Shown: positions 1-9,670 of the stretch, in pieces
How positions within the stretch are numbered: the stretch's first letter is position 1
How the letters are laid out: every line of letters begins with the position of its first letter
NCBI GenBank assembly: GCA_015657545.1
Contig: JADHZC010000007.1
Location: 52,643 to 115,481, forward strand
Source of the DNA: Rickettsia sp.
GTDB taxonomy: Bacteria > Pseudomonadota > Alphaproteobacteria > Rickettsiales > Rickettsiaceae
Reading direction: 5' to 3'
DNA length: 62,839 nucleotides
Position numbers and translations under genes: made by a program
The notes under the pieces: model-generated
Told to the model about the DNA's origin: nothing
What the model saw: the letters and a program-made list of their open reading frames with translations, nothing else
Database searches by the model: none

Positions 1-96
1 ACAAAAACTAAATGAATATTAATTTATTAATACTTCCACTTTAACTGAATTAATATATAATTGTGTAATCAAAAATATGTTAATATATACAATAAA

Positions 97-1266
97 ATGA
101 GCCTTACAACATACGCAAAGCCTATAAATTTAGGTTAAAACCAAAAAAAGAAGACAAGCAAAAACTTGTCATCTTTGCTGGGCATTGTAGATTTGTATGG
201 AATTATTTTTGGAGATACAACCAAGACAAATTAAGAAATAGACATAAGATACTTTCTTTTTTTGAAATGGATCATTGGCTTAGAAATTTATTAAAAAAAT
301 CTGAAGATATGGATTTTTAGGCGAAGCGCATTCTGAAACTTTAACCCAGAAGATAAAAGATCTATATAAAGCGTACAGAGATGGTTTTAATAAGAAACAA
401 CCTGGAAAAAGGATCCTCGTTTTAAGAAGAAAGGAGTGTCTGATAGTTTTAGATATCCTGGAGACTTTAAAATTGATGATAAAAGAATATACCTACCCAA
501 GATAGGTTGGATGAGATTTTATAAATCTCAAGATACAATAGGAAAAATGAAAAATTGTACAGTGTCGAGTAAAGCGGGACATTGGTATATATCTGTCCAA
601 GTAGAGCAAGAAGTAGATATAGAGCAAAAGGATAGAGAAAGGGAGAATGCTGTAGGTTTGGATATGGGAATAACAAAATTTGTAACAGCTGCAACATTAA
701 ATAAACATAAAACATATAAACCTAAGAATAGTTTTAAGAGGCATCAAAAATTGTTAGCGTTGCAACAAAGACGCTTAGCAAGAAAGAAGAGATTTTCAAG
801 TAATTGGAGGAAACAAAATGGAGTAATACAAAAAACACACGCCAAGATAGCAAATATGAGAAAAGACTATCAACATAAAATCAGTGACGAATTAAGCAAG
901 AACCACGCAGAAATATTCGTTGAAGATTTGAAGATAGCAAATATGACTAAGTCAGCAAAAGGAACAATAGAAGATCCTGGTAGAAATGTGAAAGCTAAAT
1001 CTGGTCTGAACAGATCAATTTTAGATCAAGGATGGTATGAGTTTAGAAGACAGTTAGAGTATAAGACAAAATGAGAGGAGGAGAAACTATATTAGTAAAT
1101 CCTAAACACACATCCCAAAGATGTAACAAATGTTCCTATATTAGATAAAGAAAATAGAAAAGAAGAAAAATTTCTATGTAAAAAATGTGGATATATAGAA
1201 GATGCGGATATAAACGCAGCTAGAAATATTCTAACGGCTGGACTAATAAGCCGGGCTGGTCTGTGA
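97..1266 (+). pseudogene. tnpB: IS605-type TnpB nuclease, frameshifted relic
   Basis: Relic of an RNA-guided, RuvC-type TnpB nuclease carried by IS200/IS605 elements. The N-terminal piece (from about 114, RKAYKFRL...FVWNYFW) runs into a TAG at 318. The frame moves near 318-330 and again near 408. An open stretch 436-1074 holds GLDMG (first RuvC Asp) and FVEDLK (Glu). The frame moves again at about 1070 and 1140 to give the zinc-finger halves CNKC and CKKC and the last RuvC motif DADINAARN, ending at TGA 1264-1266. All three catalytic acidic positions survive, but in different frames, so no full protein can be made. GTG at 436 follows AAGGA but is internal to the family. No tnpA partner lies in the window's left edge. 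Confidence 0.85.
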
Positions 1267-1301
1267 AGCGAATCAAGTAATTGATCGGCAGCAGAAACCT
1301 A

Positions 1302-1368
1302 GAGGGTTTTGTGAAAAACCCTCCCTTGCTACAAGGAATCCCCGTACTTTAGTGCGGGGAGGATGTCA
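1302..1368 (+). repeat. 3' end hairpins of the TnpB element (omegaRNA-like region)
   Basis: Directly after the tnpB relic are two stem-loops. The first is GAGGGTTTT-gtg-AAAAACCCTC (1302-1323). The second is the GC-rich CCCCG...CGGGG hairpin at 1340-1359 with CTTTAG in the loop, followed by AGGATGTCAA. IS605 elements end in such a subterminal hairpin, and the overlapping 3' transcript is the guide-RNA scaffold. This is inference from structure; the exact cleavage site cannot be fixed here. Confidence 0.6.
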
Positions 1369-1432
1369 ATTCTATGTCGCTCAAAAAAAAGCTTTATTGG
1401 GGGGTCCATCTGAGGACCTGACAGGTCCGAGC

Positions 1433-1784
1433 TCAAATATGGCTATATATCACTTCTATCTGGGCCGCTGAATCTATTGCCTTTTCTACTTGTTTTATGA
1501 GCTCCAAAGATACATTGTCTACTCTTAGTTGGATTTCGGGTACAGGATTATTATTTACAGGAGGCATAGAAAGTTCGAAACTTAAAGACTTGAATGTTAC
1601 TTTTTCGCCTGCATTTTTAGTGTCTTTCACGTTTAACCTTGGTTCTGGAGCGCTACAAAGCTCGACGCTAAGGCAAAAACTAAACAGGGGGAGTATTTGG
1701 AAGCACCTTCAGAATTTCTTCGTTGGGTTTATTGCGGTGGCGTTAAGCTAAAAGGCTTAGTGCGTCGTAGAACTGCTGAGGCAT
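1433..1784 (-). pseudogene. DUF1833-like phage protein fragment
   Basis: The clean open part (1630 to 1433, 65 codons) reads MKDTKNAGEKVTFKSL...PVPEIQLRVDNVSLELIKQVEKA. It resembles my memory of phage-encoded DUF1833 proteins: a beta-strand segment followed by 'aqlriDNVs.el...l'. An upstream start MPQQFYDAL at 1784 is in another frame, so the gene is frameshifted near 1640-1740. Family assignment is from memory of the motif only. It sits 24 bp downstream of the Rpn relic on the same strand. Confidence 0.4.
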
Positions 1785-1808
1785 GGTTGTTTCTACTGTA
1801 GCTTGCTT

Positions 1809-2673
1809 TTATTTTTCTATTTCCGCTTCTGACAGATCTGTGGCTTTGGATATTGTTTTGGTATCCATGCCTAGAGACAAGAGCTTTTTAGCTGTTATCA
1901 TTTTACCTTTCTCTATACCTTTCTCCATTCCTCTTTCTTGCATGGTTGATTCTATAGGCTTCTACAGCCTGATTGTCCCACACGCGTTTTTGCTCTCTCT
2001 CATATTTTAAGACGTCTTGTTCGTTCCAATTGAAACAGGCCACACATCATAAGCTTTTTTTATTTACCGGCGCGTATCGGGAAATCAACTCTAAAGAATC
2101 TTTTTTTGTATCTTCCGCATATTTAAAAAAATAGCACCATTTTTCTAGGATATTTTGTAATTCTTCACTTTTGTTTTTTGAAATTTGGGTAACTCTATGA
2201 AAGTAAAAGAAAAATCCTTTAAATCGTGCTCAAGATCATTTTTTTCCAATATTACGTGATCTGATTTGTAATTTTTTCGTTTAGGAAACAACACATAATT
2301 TGCAATGGCTATAAAATAACTTCTTTCAAATTTTTGTAGGGATTTTCATCTCCTTTGTATAATTGCCTGGAATAAGCTTTCGCAGCGTAATATTGCGCTC
2401 TTTTCTCGAAACCCTCCTGGGGAGAAACCTGCATCTCCACAATAATTTGTACTCCTTCTTTTGTAGTACAGAACACATCCACAATGCTCTGCTTGCGTAA
2501 GCAACTTCTGGATCCTTATTGGAGAAAGAAACTCTACAGATTCTATCTTTTTTTTCCCTTTAAATTCTAGGACATCATTTATGAAATGGATAAGTATGTC
2601 TTTGTGCTCTTCGGAACCGAAATCCTCTTGAAGGCCACGTCGTTCTTAGGGTCAAAAATTGTGTGATGTACAT
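1809..2673 (-). pseudogene. Rpn-family PD-(D/E)XK nuclease/transposase relic
   Basis: Several frameshifted pieces on the minus strand read FDPKNDVAFK, FGSEEHKDILIHFIN, VDVFCTTKEGVQIIVEMQV and EKRAQYYAAKAYSRQL. This is the signature of Rpn / 'PD-(D/E)XK nuclease family transposase' proteins, which act as recombination-promoting DNases and are very abundant in Rickettsiales. The C-terminal tail is the family's repetitive EKGIEKGKMITAKKLLSLG segment, then LSEAEIEK and a stop at 1809-1811. At least three frame changes are needed, so it is dead. It starts 2 bp after the small gene ending at 2676, suggesting a former operon. Confidence 0.75.
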
Positions 2674-2675
2674 GG

Positions 2676-2894
2676 TCAACTCTTCTTCTTCTTAGCAGGG
2701 GACTTTAAAGCGAGACTTGCGGTTCTATTATTCATTGTCTCTATTTTTATAAACAAATCTTGGATAGCTTGAGTCATTGTCACTCTGTTTAAAACACTCC
2801 AAGTCTTTAAATCATAAATAAATACTCTTTGGCACGTTAAAGATAATTGTCCATACTCTTTCTTTACTAATTCTTTTGGTTGAAATTTTATCAT
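2676..2894 (-). CDS. small hypothetical protein, possible ParA partner / DNA-binding
   Basis: An intact 72-codon reading frame starting at ATG 2892-2894 and preceded by AAAGGGG about 7 bases upstream, one of the few plausible ribosome sites in the window. The protein has a mixed helix pattern (RVFIYDLKTWSVLNRVTMTQAIQDLF...) and a lysine-rich C-terminus (PAKKKKS). The short strand-turn-helix look and its place just downstream of a parA relic suggest a ribbon-helix-helix or ParB-like partner protein, but I do not recognise the family. It may still be translatable although its neighbours are broken. Confidence 0.5.
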   Translation of the reverse strand: MIKFQPKELVKKEYGQLSLTCQRVFIYDLKTWSVLNRVTMTQAIQDLFIKIETMNNRTASLALKSPAKKKKS

Positions 2895-2937
2895 TTTCCC
2901 CTTTATTGTTATTTAATTTATTAAATCTGAGGTAATT

Positions 2938-3594
2938 TCAAAATTTTTCTTTTCTTTGTTGTTCATAAGTTTTACCTTCTGTTATTTTTAAATTGTTAAT
3001 TATAAAATTCCACGTGTGTGTTATTTCTAAAGACGCATTTTATTCAAGAGTACAAGCGCTTACACCTGAAAACATAGCATTCACATAAGAAATTCTATTT
3101 GGTAATAGTTTTGGGAGCTATTGCACCATACTTAGACAATGCTGACGCAGCCTGAAATGTAATATTTGCTTTAGAAATAGCTTGAGTTAAAACAAACACA
3201 AATTGTTTTTTATATTTTTAAAATAAAATTTACAGTATTGGGAATAGAAACTAATGATTGGAGCTGTAGGTTTGCATGGAACAATAATTAAATCAGAAAT
3301 TTTTATCGATTCCTCTACAACTGAAGAAAAGACCCTGGGGTATCTATAAAACAATTTTAAAATTCTCCGCTTTGATCAAATTAATTTTTTTCTGATAAAT
3401 TTTTTCTGTAGAAATGTTAGCCATCTCTGGGTTAGTTTCTTCTCTTTTTTCCCACCAATTTTCTAAAGTCTTTTGTGGGTCCAAATCAATAAGGATCACT
3501 TTTGCTTTTCTTACGGCTTCCAATGAAAGATGTGCTGTTAAAGTGCTTTACCAGCCCCACCCTTTTTATTAATAATGCTTATTATATATGTCAT
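2938..3594 (-). pseudogene. parA: ParA-family partition ATPase, frameshifted relic
   Basis: Starts at ATG 3592-3594 with MTYIISIINKKGGAGK, the deviant Walker A motif of plasmid ParA. The frame breaks immediately afterwards, and TLTAHLSLEAVRKAKVILIDLDPQKT follows in another frame. Later pieces include IDTPGSFSSVVEESIKISDLIIVPCKP and a C-terminal segment ending at TGA 2938-2940. ParA proteins segregate low-copy plasmids and mobile islands. At least four frame changes or stops make this copy inactive. Together with the small gene downstream it looks like a plasmid partition cassette. Confidence 0.75.
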
Positions 3595-4178
3595 CTTAAA
3601 ATAATAAATGATGTTACAATTTATTAAAATTAAATTATAACACAATAGTATATCAATAATATTTCTTTAGTAAAGTAGGAAATATATCTATAAATAAAAA
3701 CTTTATTAGCATGTATTATAACTTAATCAGAAACATAATACATTATAATATTATATTTTTGCTAGTTATATAAAACATATAGAACATGTATTATATTTTT
3801 TATATAATACATGGGTAGTTTTTATATTTGTATTTATAAGAAATACATGGTATATATAATATATAGTTTATATTATATATATAATAATATAGGTTTATAT
3901 ATTACTATTATATTGTCTTTATATATCTATATATTAAAAATCTTTTTTATTATATTTATAGAAAATTATGATTTCTTGTAAAACTATAACATTGAAAAAT
4001 GAACAATAAATGATTTTGTGTAAAAAACGATCGTATTTTTCACAATATCAAAAATTTGACATTTTATATATGAAAATGACGTGAAAAACTCGTGTAAAAA
4101 ACAATGTGTAAAAAGCTATAGCTTTTTGTGTTTTTTCTCAGTAATCAACAAAATTTTTCATTAAATAAAAAAACAATA
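3595..4178. other. AT-rich non-coding region with palindromes between parA and recombinase relics
   Basis: No gene recognised. The stretch is dominated by AT-only runs (about 3690-3960) and holds a perfect 12-bp inverted repeat, CATGTATTATAT / ATATAATACATG (3785-3796 and 3802-3813). Its right end carries the GTGTAAAAAAC repeats listed separately. Its place between two divergent relics of plasmid-type genes would suit a former replication or recombination control region; that is inference. Confidence 0.5.
4018..4127. repeat. GTGTAAAAAAC repeats and palindromes beside the recombinase relic
   Basis: The motif GTGTAAAAAAC occurs at 4018-4028 and 4092-4102, with variants at 4081-4089 (GTGAAAAAC) and 4106-4115 (GTGTAAAAAG). 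The first copy forms an imperfect palindrome around CGATCG with TATTTTTCAC (4018-4043). The last overlaps the perfect palindrome AAAAAGCTATAGCTTTTT (4110-4127). Directly repeated and inverted copies 50-160 bp upstream of a serine recombinase start are what a res/crossover site or plasmid iterons look like. Confidence 0.45.
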
Positions 4179-4714
4179 TGCTTTGGGGATATGCCCGCGT
4201 TTCGAAAAACGACGAATCGCAAAATCTAAATCTACAAATGGACGCTTTGGAGGCGCGCAGGAGTAGAGAAAAATAGGATATATTCTGAGTTTGTATCGGG
4301 GCAAAACGTGGAAAGACAGGAATTAAAAAATTGTTTGAAAGCTTTAGAAGAGAATGAGTTTTGTTTGTTTGGCAAGCTGGACAGGTTGGGGCGAAATTGA
4401 GCGATCTGATCGGATTGTTGCGGAATTAAACAGTCGAAACGTGGGATTAAAAATCCTTAGCGGACAAGAGCATTTCTTGACAACTTTCTCCTCATGGGAA
4501 AATGCTCTTTAATATCTTCGGAGCACTGGCAGAATACGAAAGGGCATTAATTGCCGAGAGAACTAGAGCTGGATTAGCCGCGGCAAGAGCTAGAGGAAGA
4601 TTAGGAGGGAGGCCAAAAAAACTTAGTGATAAGAAAATACAGCTCTTAAAGGATTGAGAGGGTAATCCAGAAAATTCGATTTCTGCTATTGCATCGTTTT
4701 AAACGTTTCTGAAA
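4179..4714 (+). pseudogene. serine site-specific recombinase (resolvase/invertase), relic
   Basis: Starts MLWGYARVSKNDESQNLNLQ with the catalytic serine in the resolvase/invertase motif YARVS. It is interrupted by a TAG and frameshifts and then resumes as EFVSGQNVERQEL, KLDRLGR, DLIGLV and LFNIFGALAEYERALIAERT, ending in the linker RLGGRPKKLSDKKI before the helix-turn-helix. These are the ordered landmarks of Tn3 resolvase / Hin-Pin invertases, which cut and rejoin DNA at short paired sites. At least four disruptions make it inactive. The GC content is visibly higher than in the core genes, which fits acquisition. Confidence 0.8.
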
Positions 4715-4764
4715 ACTATTTTACAATTATTTGCAGCAGAAAAAGTGATACTCTCAATCCCCTT

Positions 4765-4823
4765 TAGCCTAAAGCGCCGTAAACCTCGCCCTTCAGGGCG
4801 GGGATATAAGGCGCTTTAGGCTA
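4765..4823. repeat. nested 59-nt palindrome, IS605/IS607-end-like
   Basis: Outer perfect arms TAGCCTAAAGCGCC (4765-4778) and GGCGCTTTAGGCTA (4810-4823) enclose an inner GC hairpin, CCTCGCCC-ttca-GGGCGGGG (4784-4803). The inner hairpin resembles the subterminal hairpin of TnpB-carrying elements, and no transposase gene is attached. It lies 50 bp beyond the recombinase relic and would also make a strong transcript stem-loop. Confidence 0.6.
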
Positions 4824-4829
4824 ATTTTC

Positions 4830-5694
4830 TGGCGCTATTGTCCCCCCAAAACCAAACTTCTTTTTTGATTGTTGATCACGGCGCACGAAACCGTCACTCG
4901 ATCCATTTGCGATAACATCAATAAAAACCTCAGTAGTTTCTAATTTTTGTAAAGCTATCGAAATTTATCGCCCGAAGGGGGACAATTCTCCTCCAGCGCC
5001 CATCCCGGTTCCATACAAACTCCCCGTCACCGGTTAGGGCTAATTGAGACGCCACTATCTCTCTCGTAGTGCCCAAGAAACTTGGACTTCATCATCTCCA
5101 TCTATCACTATCCAATTTTCTTTCCAAGGAAAACTTTCTAGAGGATTTACGCTGGTTCCAGCCTTCTCGAGAAGCAAATTTGCAATATCCGTGATTTCTG
5201 ATTTGTTTCCTTTGGCAAGCCATACATCCTTGAGCGCTTTTTAGAGAACCGACTGTTGCAAATCATTTGTACCGTCCTGGGGTGAAGCCATAGTTGCTAA
5301 AGTTTTAGGAAAATTGCTTAAAAAATCTTGTTGTGCTTCTAAGGATTTTTCATCTTTTCCTTCTGGAATGCTCGAAAATGGATTAATTCTTTTCCTTCTG
5401 GAATGCTCGAAAATGGATTAATTGATACGGGACGTTTCGGATCAAATTCTACTTAAATATTTTTTTGTGATAATTTACTTGAAGGATTAAACCCCAATCT
5501 TTTGGAAGTTTACTTAAAAGATTCTGCTTTTCCCATTTTTTAAAATTTTCATTAATATCTATTTGCCTGGAATTTTCTCCTTCATTTTGTTCAGCAAACG
5601 GATCCAATAGTTGTTTCAATTTTTCGAGTAATTTTGCTCCAAATAATATGCCTGACTTTTTCCTAAAGCGGTAAATTGTAATAAAAATCTGCAT
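4830..5694 (-). pseudogene. traC: TraC-like conjugative transfer ATPase, relic
   Basis: Minus-strand fragments in several frames. The most telling run is FDPKRPVSINPFSSIPEG, then MASPQDGTNDLQQSVL and KALKDVWLAKGNKSEITDIA. This matches the order and spacing of the F-type TraC segment '..R.. NPFS.. M..P..G..D.Q.S...KA...VW..KG..A.I.D'. TraC is the VirB4-type ATPase that powers the mating-pair type IV secretion channel. The upstream 81-codon frame (5694-5449, RKKSGILFGAKLLEKL...) probably belongs to the same gene or its fused neighbour. No Walker A was found, so an internal deletion is likely. The part below about 5040 (VWNRDGRW, FVRRDQQSKKK) is unassigned. Confidence 0.55.
5354..5423. repeat. 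35-bp exact tandem duplication
   Basis: Two adjacent identical 35-bp units (5354-5388 and 5389-5423), each beginning CTTTTCCTTCTGGAATG. The length is not a multiple of three, so the duplication itself shifts the frame of the TraC-like relic in which it lies. It looks like replication slippage in DNA no longer under selection. Confidence 0.85.
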
Positions 5695-5836
5695 CTCTTA
5701 TCAGAATTTTTTGATCTATAAGAACAAGTACTCAAAGATATATTTTAAAAAAGGGAAATTTTTTAAAAATACAAAACAGATCGTTTATCAGTAAATAAAT
5801 ACTATTAGCAACAATTATTAAAAATAATACTTTAAA

Positions 5837-6004
5837 CTAACTGGATTTAAAATGAGGAGGAGTAATCAAGTCTTGGTTTTCTTCTTTTTGCATTTCAATC
5901 AAATATTCTTCAATTACTTTATTTTGTAAATTTGATTGAGAAGCACAAGAAACAAAAAAATAAAAAGATAAAAATATCAAAAATATATATTTCAAAAAAA
6001 ACAT
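5837..6004 (-). CDS. small predicted lipoprotein, 55 aa
   Basis: Frame from ATG 6002-6004 to TAG 5837-5839. The first 19 residues are a hydrophobic signal sequence (MFFLKYIFLIFLSFYFFVS) followed by Cys20-Ala-Ser, a plausible lipobox for signal peptidase II. The mature part is only about 35 residues, acidic and Gln-rich, ending PPHFKSS. It starts 13 bp after the rpsP stop on the same strand, so it is probably co-transcribed. Function unknown; the signal-plus-cysteine layout and position support a real gene. Confidence 0.5.
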   Translation of the reverse strand: MFFLKYIFLIFLSFYFFVSCASQSNLQNKVIEEYLIEMQKEENQDLITPPHFKSS

Positions 6005-6017
6005 TTAACTTAACAAA

Positions 6018-6308
6018 TCACATTTTAAACCTAGATCGTATAATTTGAGGTAATTTTTCTTTGTTCAAATCTTTACTAAGCAATCTAATTATAGGATCTG
6101 TAGGAATTGCACCTGTGTTAAACCATTTCAATAATTTATCAAAATCATACTGAAATCTATTTTCGTTTTCTTTAGGCAATAAAGGAGCATAAAAACCTAT
6201 TTTTTCTATAAAAGAACCATCTCTAGGAGACCTAGAGTCAGAAACAACAATTTGATATTGAGGTTTTTTCTTCCTACCTACCCTTGCTAACCTAATTTTT
6301 ACAGACAT
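6018..6308 (-). CDS. rpsP: 30S ribosomal protein S16
   Basis: A 96-residue protein beginning MSVKIRLARVGRKKKPQYQI and continuing VSDSRSPRDGSFIEKIGFY, the hallmark N-terminus of bacterial bS16, at about the usual length. It helps assemble and stabilise the body of the 30S subunit. The gene follows rpmG and the 16S gene on the same strand, but without the rimM-trmD-rplS partners common in other bacteria. The 20 bases before the ATG are purely A/T with no Shine-Dalgarno motif. Confidence 0.97.
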   Translation of the reverse strand: MSVKIRLARVGRKKKPQYQIVVSDSRSPRDGSFIEKIGFYAPLLPKENENRFQYDFDKLLKWFNTGAIPTDPIIRLLSKDLNKEKLPQIIRSRFKM

Positions 6309-6358
6309 TTATTTAATTTAATTAATAATTAATATTAACAATATTTTATTTTATTTAT

Positions 6359-6532
6359 CTATTTTAATTTTTCCTCCTTAAACAAAACATGCTTTCTAAT
6401 TTTAGGATCATATTTTGTAAAAGATAACTTTTCTGTAAGAGTTTTAGGATTCCTTTTTTTTACAAAAAAATAACCTGTTTTAGCAGTACTAGCTAATTTT
6501 ACTAAAAAATTCTTATTCTTTTTAGAAGCCAT
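6359..6532 (-). CDS. rpmG: 50S ribosomal protein L33
   Basis: A 57-residue frame from ATG 6530-6532 to TAG 6359-6361, reading [20 protein letters not shown] and then [23 protein letters not shown]. This is bL33 of the large subunit, of the cysteine-free (non-zinc) type. Length and the conserved K-R-N-P-K and K-Y-D-P segments fit. It lies between the 16S gene and rpsP on the minus strand; no Shine-Dalgarno motif precedes it. Confidence 0.93.
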   Translation of the reverse strand: MASKKNKNFLVKLASTAKTGYFFVKKRNPKTLTEKLSFTKYDPKIRKHVLFKEEKLK

Positions 6533-6621
6533 AAAAAAAAATAATATACTATAGAAATGCGATTTAATTTATATTACAAAAAAGAATTTTTGCAAAAACG
6601 AGAAATAAAAAAATTTTGAAT

Positions 6622-6666
6622 CTAAAATAAAAAATAATCAGACAAAGATAGTGAAAGAGTTTGTCT
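6622..6666 (-). terminator. probable terminator downstream of 16S rRNA
   Basis: Just past the 16S 3' end, the minus strand reads AGACAAA (6666-6660), a 13-base loop, then TTTGTCT (6646-6640), and then the T-rich run ATTATTTTTTATTTT. An alternative stem using GTGATAG/CTATC overlaps it. This would end or process the rRNA transcript before rpmG. Confidence 0.5.
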
Positions 6667-6670
6667 ATCA

Positions 6671-8170
<1,500 letters not shown>

Positions 8171-8176
8171 ATTGAG

Positions 8177-8206
8177 TATATCAAGAATCATAAAGATTCT
8201 GATATA
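8177..8206 (-). other. leader stem upstream of 16S
   Basis: TATATCAAGAATC (8177-8189) pairs with GATTCTGATATA (8195-8206) around a 5-base loop with one bulged base. It lies 7 bases upstream of the estimated 16S 5' end. It may be a processing signal in the rRNA leader; the role is inferred from position only. Confidence 0.4.
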
Positions 8207-8332
8207 TATTTTGTGTTTTTTTAGTAATCATACGAACTACAATCACTACCTTTACCTAACTACTTATTTTAGATTCAAATTTTTAAAACAACTTTACAAA
8301 TTTTTACAATAATCTTGTAAAATCACAGATGC

Positions 8333-8361
8333 ATTATTATACATGTGAGCAATATTGTCAA
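8333..8361 (-). promoter_or_regulatory. sigma70-type promoter for 16S rRNA
   Basis: The minus strand has a perfect -35 TTGACA (8361-8356). It is followed by TATAAT after 14 bases (8341-8336), or by AATAAT after the ideal 17 bases (8338-8333). The site is about 160-190 bp upstream of the mature 16S 5' end, and no gene lies between. It is the best consensus promoter seen in the window, as expected for rRNA. Confidence 0.7.
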
Positions 8362-8406
8362 CAAAATTCATAATCTTTATTTTAAAAAACAATTTTAAAT
8401 TTTTAA

Positions 8407-8928
8407 CTATCTTACTTTATAAAAACTATAGGATAAAGTAATTTCGCTTAAAGAGTCCATATTTTTGTCTTTTTCTATATCAGGATCTATGTAAAAAGAA
8501 ACTGGAAATAATATTTTAGAGTTAGCTTTTAAAAATTGTTCTTCAAAACAAAAACAATGTATCTTAGTAAAATACTTACCAGCTTTTAAAGGGGTTATAT
8601 TATATATTGCAGTACCTATCAGATCTACGTCAGATAAATTTTTAGCTTCATAAAAAATTATGGTATTCTCTCCTGTTATCACAGTAATATCCCTATGTTT
8701 AGGAAAAAATTCCCACATTAAATCTTTACTAATATTTGCATCTAGCAATATCTTTATTTTTTTACTACCTTTACTGATAATTCTATCATAATCAGCATGT
8801 TGTATAGTGCCAGCAAAACCAGTTGCTTTACAAAAAAGATTATAAATAGGAACAGAAGCAAAACTTAAAAGAAGCATACTTCCCAATAAAGACAAGAGAG
8901 AAATTAGTAATTTAGAATTCCTTTTCAT
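8407..8928 (-). CDS. ctaG: cytochrome c oxidase assembly protein CtaG/Cox11
   Basis: Inserts copper into the CuB site of cytochrome oxidase; it is anchored in the inner membrane with a periplasmic copper-binding domain. Near the N-terminus there is one membrane segment (about residues 7-28), then VPIYNLFCKATGFAGT with the conserved first cysteine. The CFCF motif lies at about residues 125-128 (CFCFEEQ), as in Cox11. Length, about 173 aa, is typical. ATG at 8926-8928 is chosen; an in-frame TTG lies one codon earlier. It is the first gene downstream of the rrs promoter region but probably has its own transcript with rnd. It implies aerobic respiration. Confidence 0.95.
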   Translation of the reverse strand: MKRNSKLLISLLSLLGSMLLLSFASVPIYNLFCKATGFAGTIQHADYDRIISKGSKKIKILLDANISKDLMWEFFPKHRDITVITGENTIIFYEAKNLSDVDLIGTAIYNITPLKAGKYFTKIHCFCFEEQFLKANSKILFPVSFYIDPDIEKDKNMDSLSEITLSYSFYKVR

Positions 8929-8957
8929 CAAAGCATATCTTCCAATAAAAAAATTAT

Positions 8958-9599
8958 TTATTTACTTTGTTCAAATATATTATGAGAAAAAATATCACAA
9001 TCATTCCACCCAAGCAAATCAAGATCAGACCTAATAGGCACAAATTCAAATATCTTTTTAGCCATTATATCTCTTTTTTCTAAAACCAATCTTTCTTGTA
9101 ATATGTCTTTTATCTGATGTAGATATCTTACATCATTAGCAGCATAATCTTTTTGTTCGTTTGTAAGAACATTAGATCCCCAATAAGATGTTTGTTGAGC
9201 TTTAGAAATATTCACATTGAATAATTCCTTACATAATTCCTTTAAACTATGTTTAGAACTATAAGTTCTAACTAAAATAGAAGCTATTTTAGTACAAAAG
9301 ATATTTTCAAGATTAATTCCTAAATATTTTTTTATTATAGCTAAATCGAATCTAGCAAAGTGAAATATTTTTTCCTTACCCTTATCAGAAAGAATTTTAC
9401 ATAAATTGGGAGCATCATAAGGTAAATTTTTAGCAAATTTAACCAAAGCAATAGTAGATCCATCACTTATTTGCAAAAGAGCTAACCTATCCCTTATAAG
9501 ATTTAGTCCCATTGTTTCTGTATCTATAGCTAATGCATTACCTTTTAAAAAATCTTGAGGTAGATCTTGTTCAAAGACTCTAATTTTATCCTTATTCAC
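8958..9599 (-). CDS. rnd: ribonuclease D-type 3'-5' exonuclease
   Basis: A 213-residue DEDDy exonuclease. Exo I is AIDTETMGL (D26, E28), Exo II is FHFARFDLAI (D85), and Exo III is DYAANDVRYL (Y152, D156). RNase D trims the 3' ends of tRNA and other stable RNA precursors. The E. coli enzyme is longer because of two HRDC domains; this short form, catalytic domain only, is usual in Rickettsiales. The start is GTG at 9597-9599. It lies 29 bp upstream of ctaG on the same strand. Confidence 0.9.
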   Translation of the reverse strand: MNKDKIRVFEQDLPQDFLKGNALAIDTETMGLNLIRDRLALLQISDGSTIALVKFAKNLPYDAPNLCKILSDKGKEKIFHFARFDLAIIKKYLGINLENIFCTKIASILVRTYSSKHSLKELCKELFNVNISKAQQTSYWGSNVLTNEQKDYAANDVRYLHQIKDILQERLVLEKRDIMAKKIFEFVPIRSDLDLLGWNDCDIFSHNIFEQSK

Positions 9600-9670
9600 A
9601 AAAATTTATTATATATTTTAATTAAATTAACAATCAATTGGGTGTTTTAATAAAATGTAGCATTAAAATA

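Noticed and set aside
1497..2010. Two plus-strand ORFs of 75-84 codons
   Set aside because: Antisense to the DUF1833-like and Rpn relics; no family features.
4179..4823. Reading the serine recombinase plus palindrome as an IS607 element
   Set aside because: The recombinase has the C-terminal helix-turn-helix of resolvases/invertases, not the N-terminal MerR-like domain of IS607, and no tnpB follows.
5044..5244. 66-codon plus-strand ORF rich in Ser
   Set aside because: Opposite strand of the TraC-like relic; the minus strand carries the recognisable motifs.
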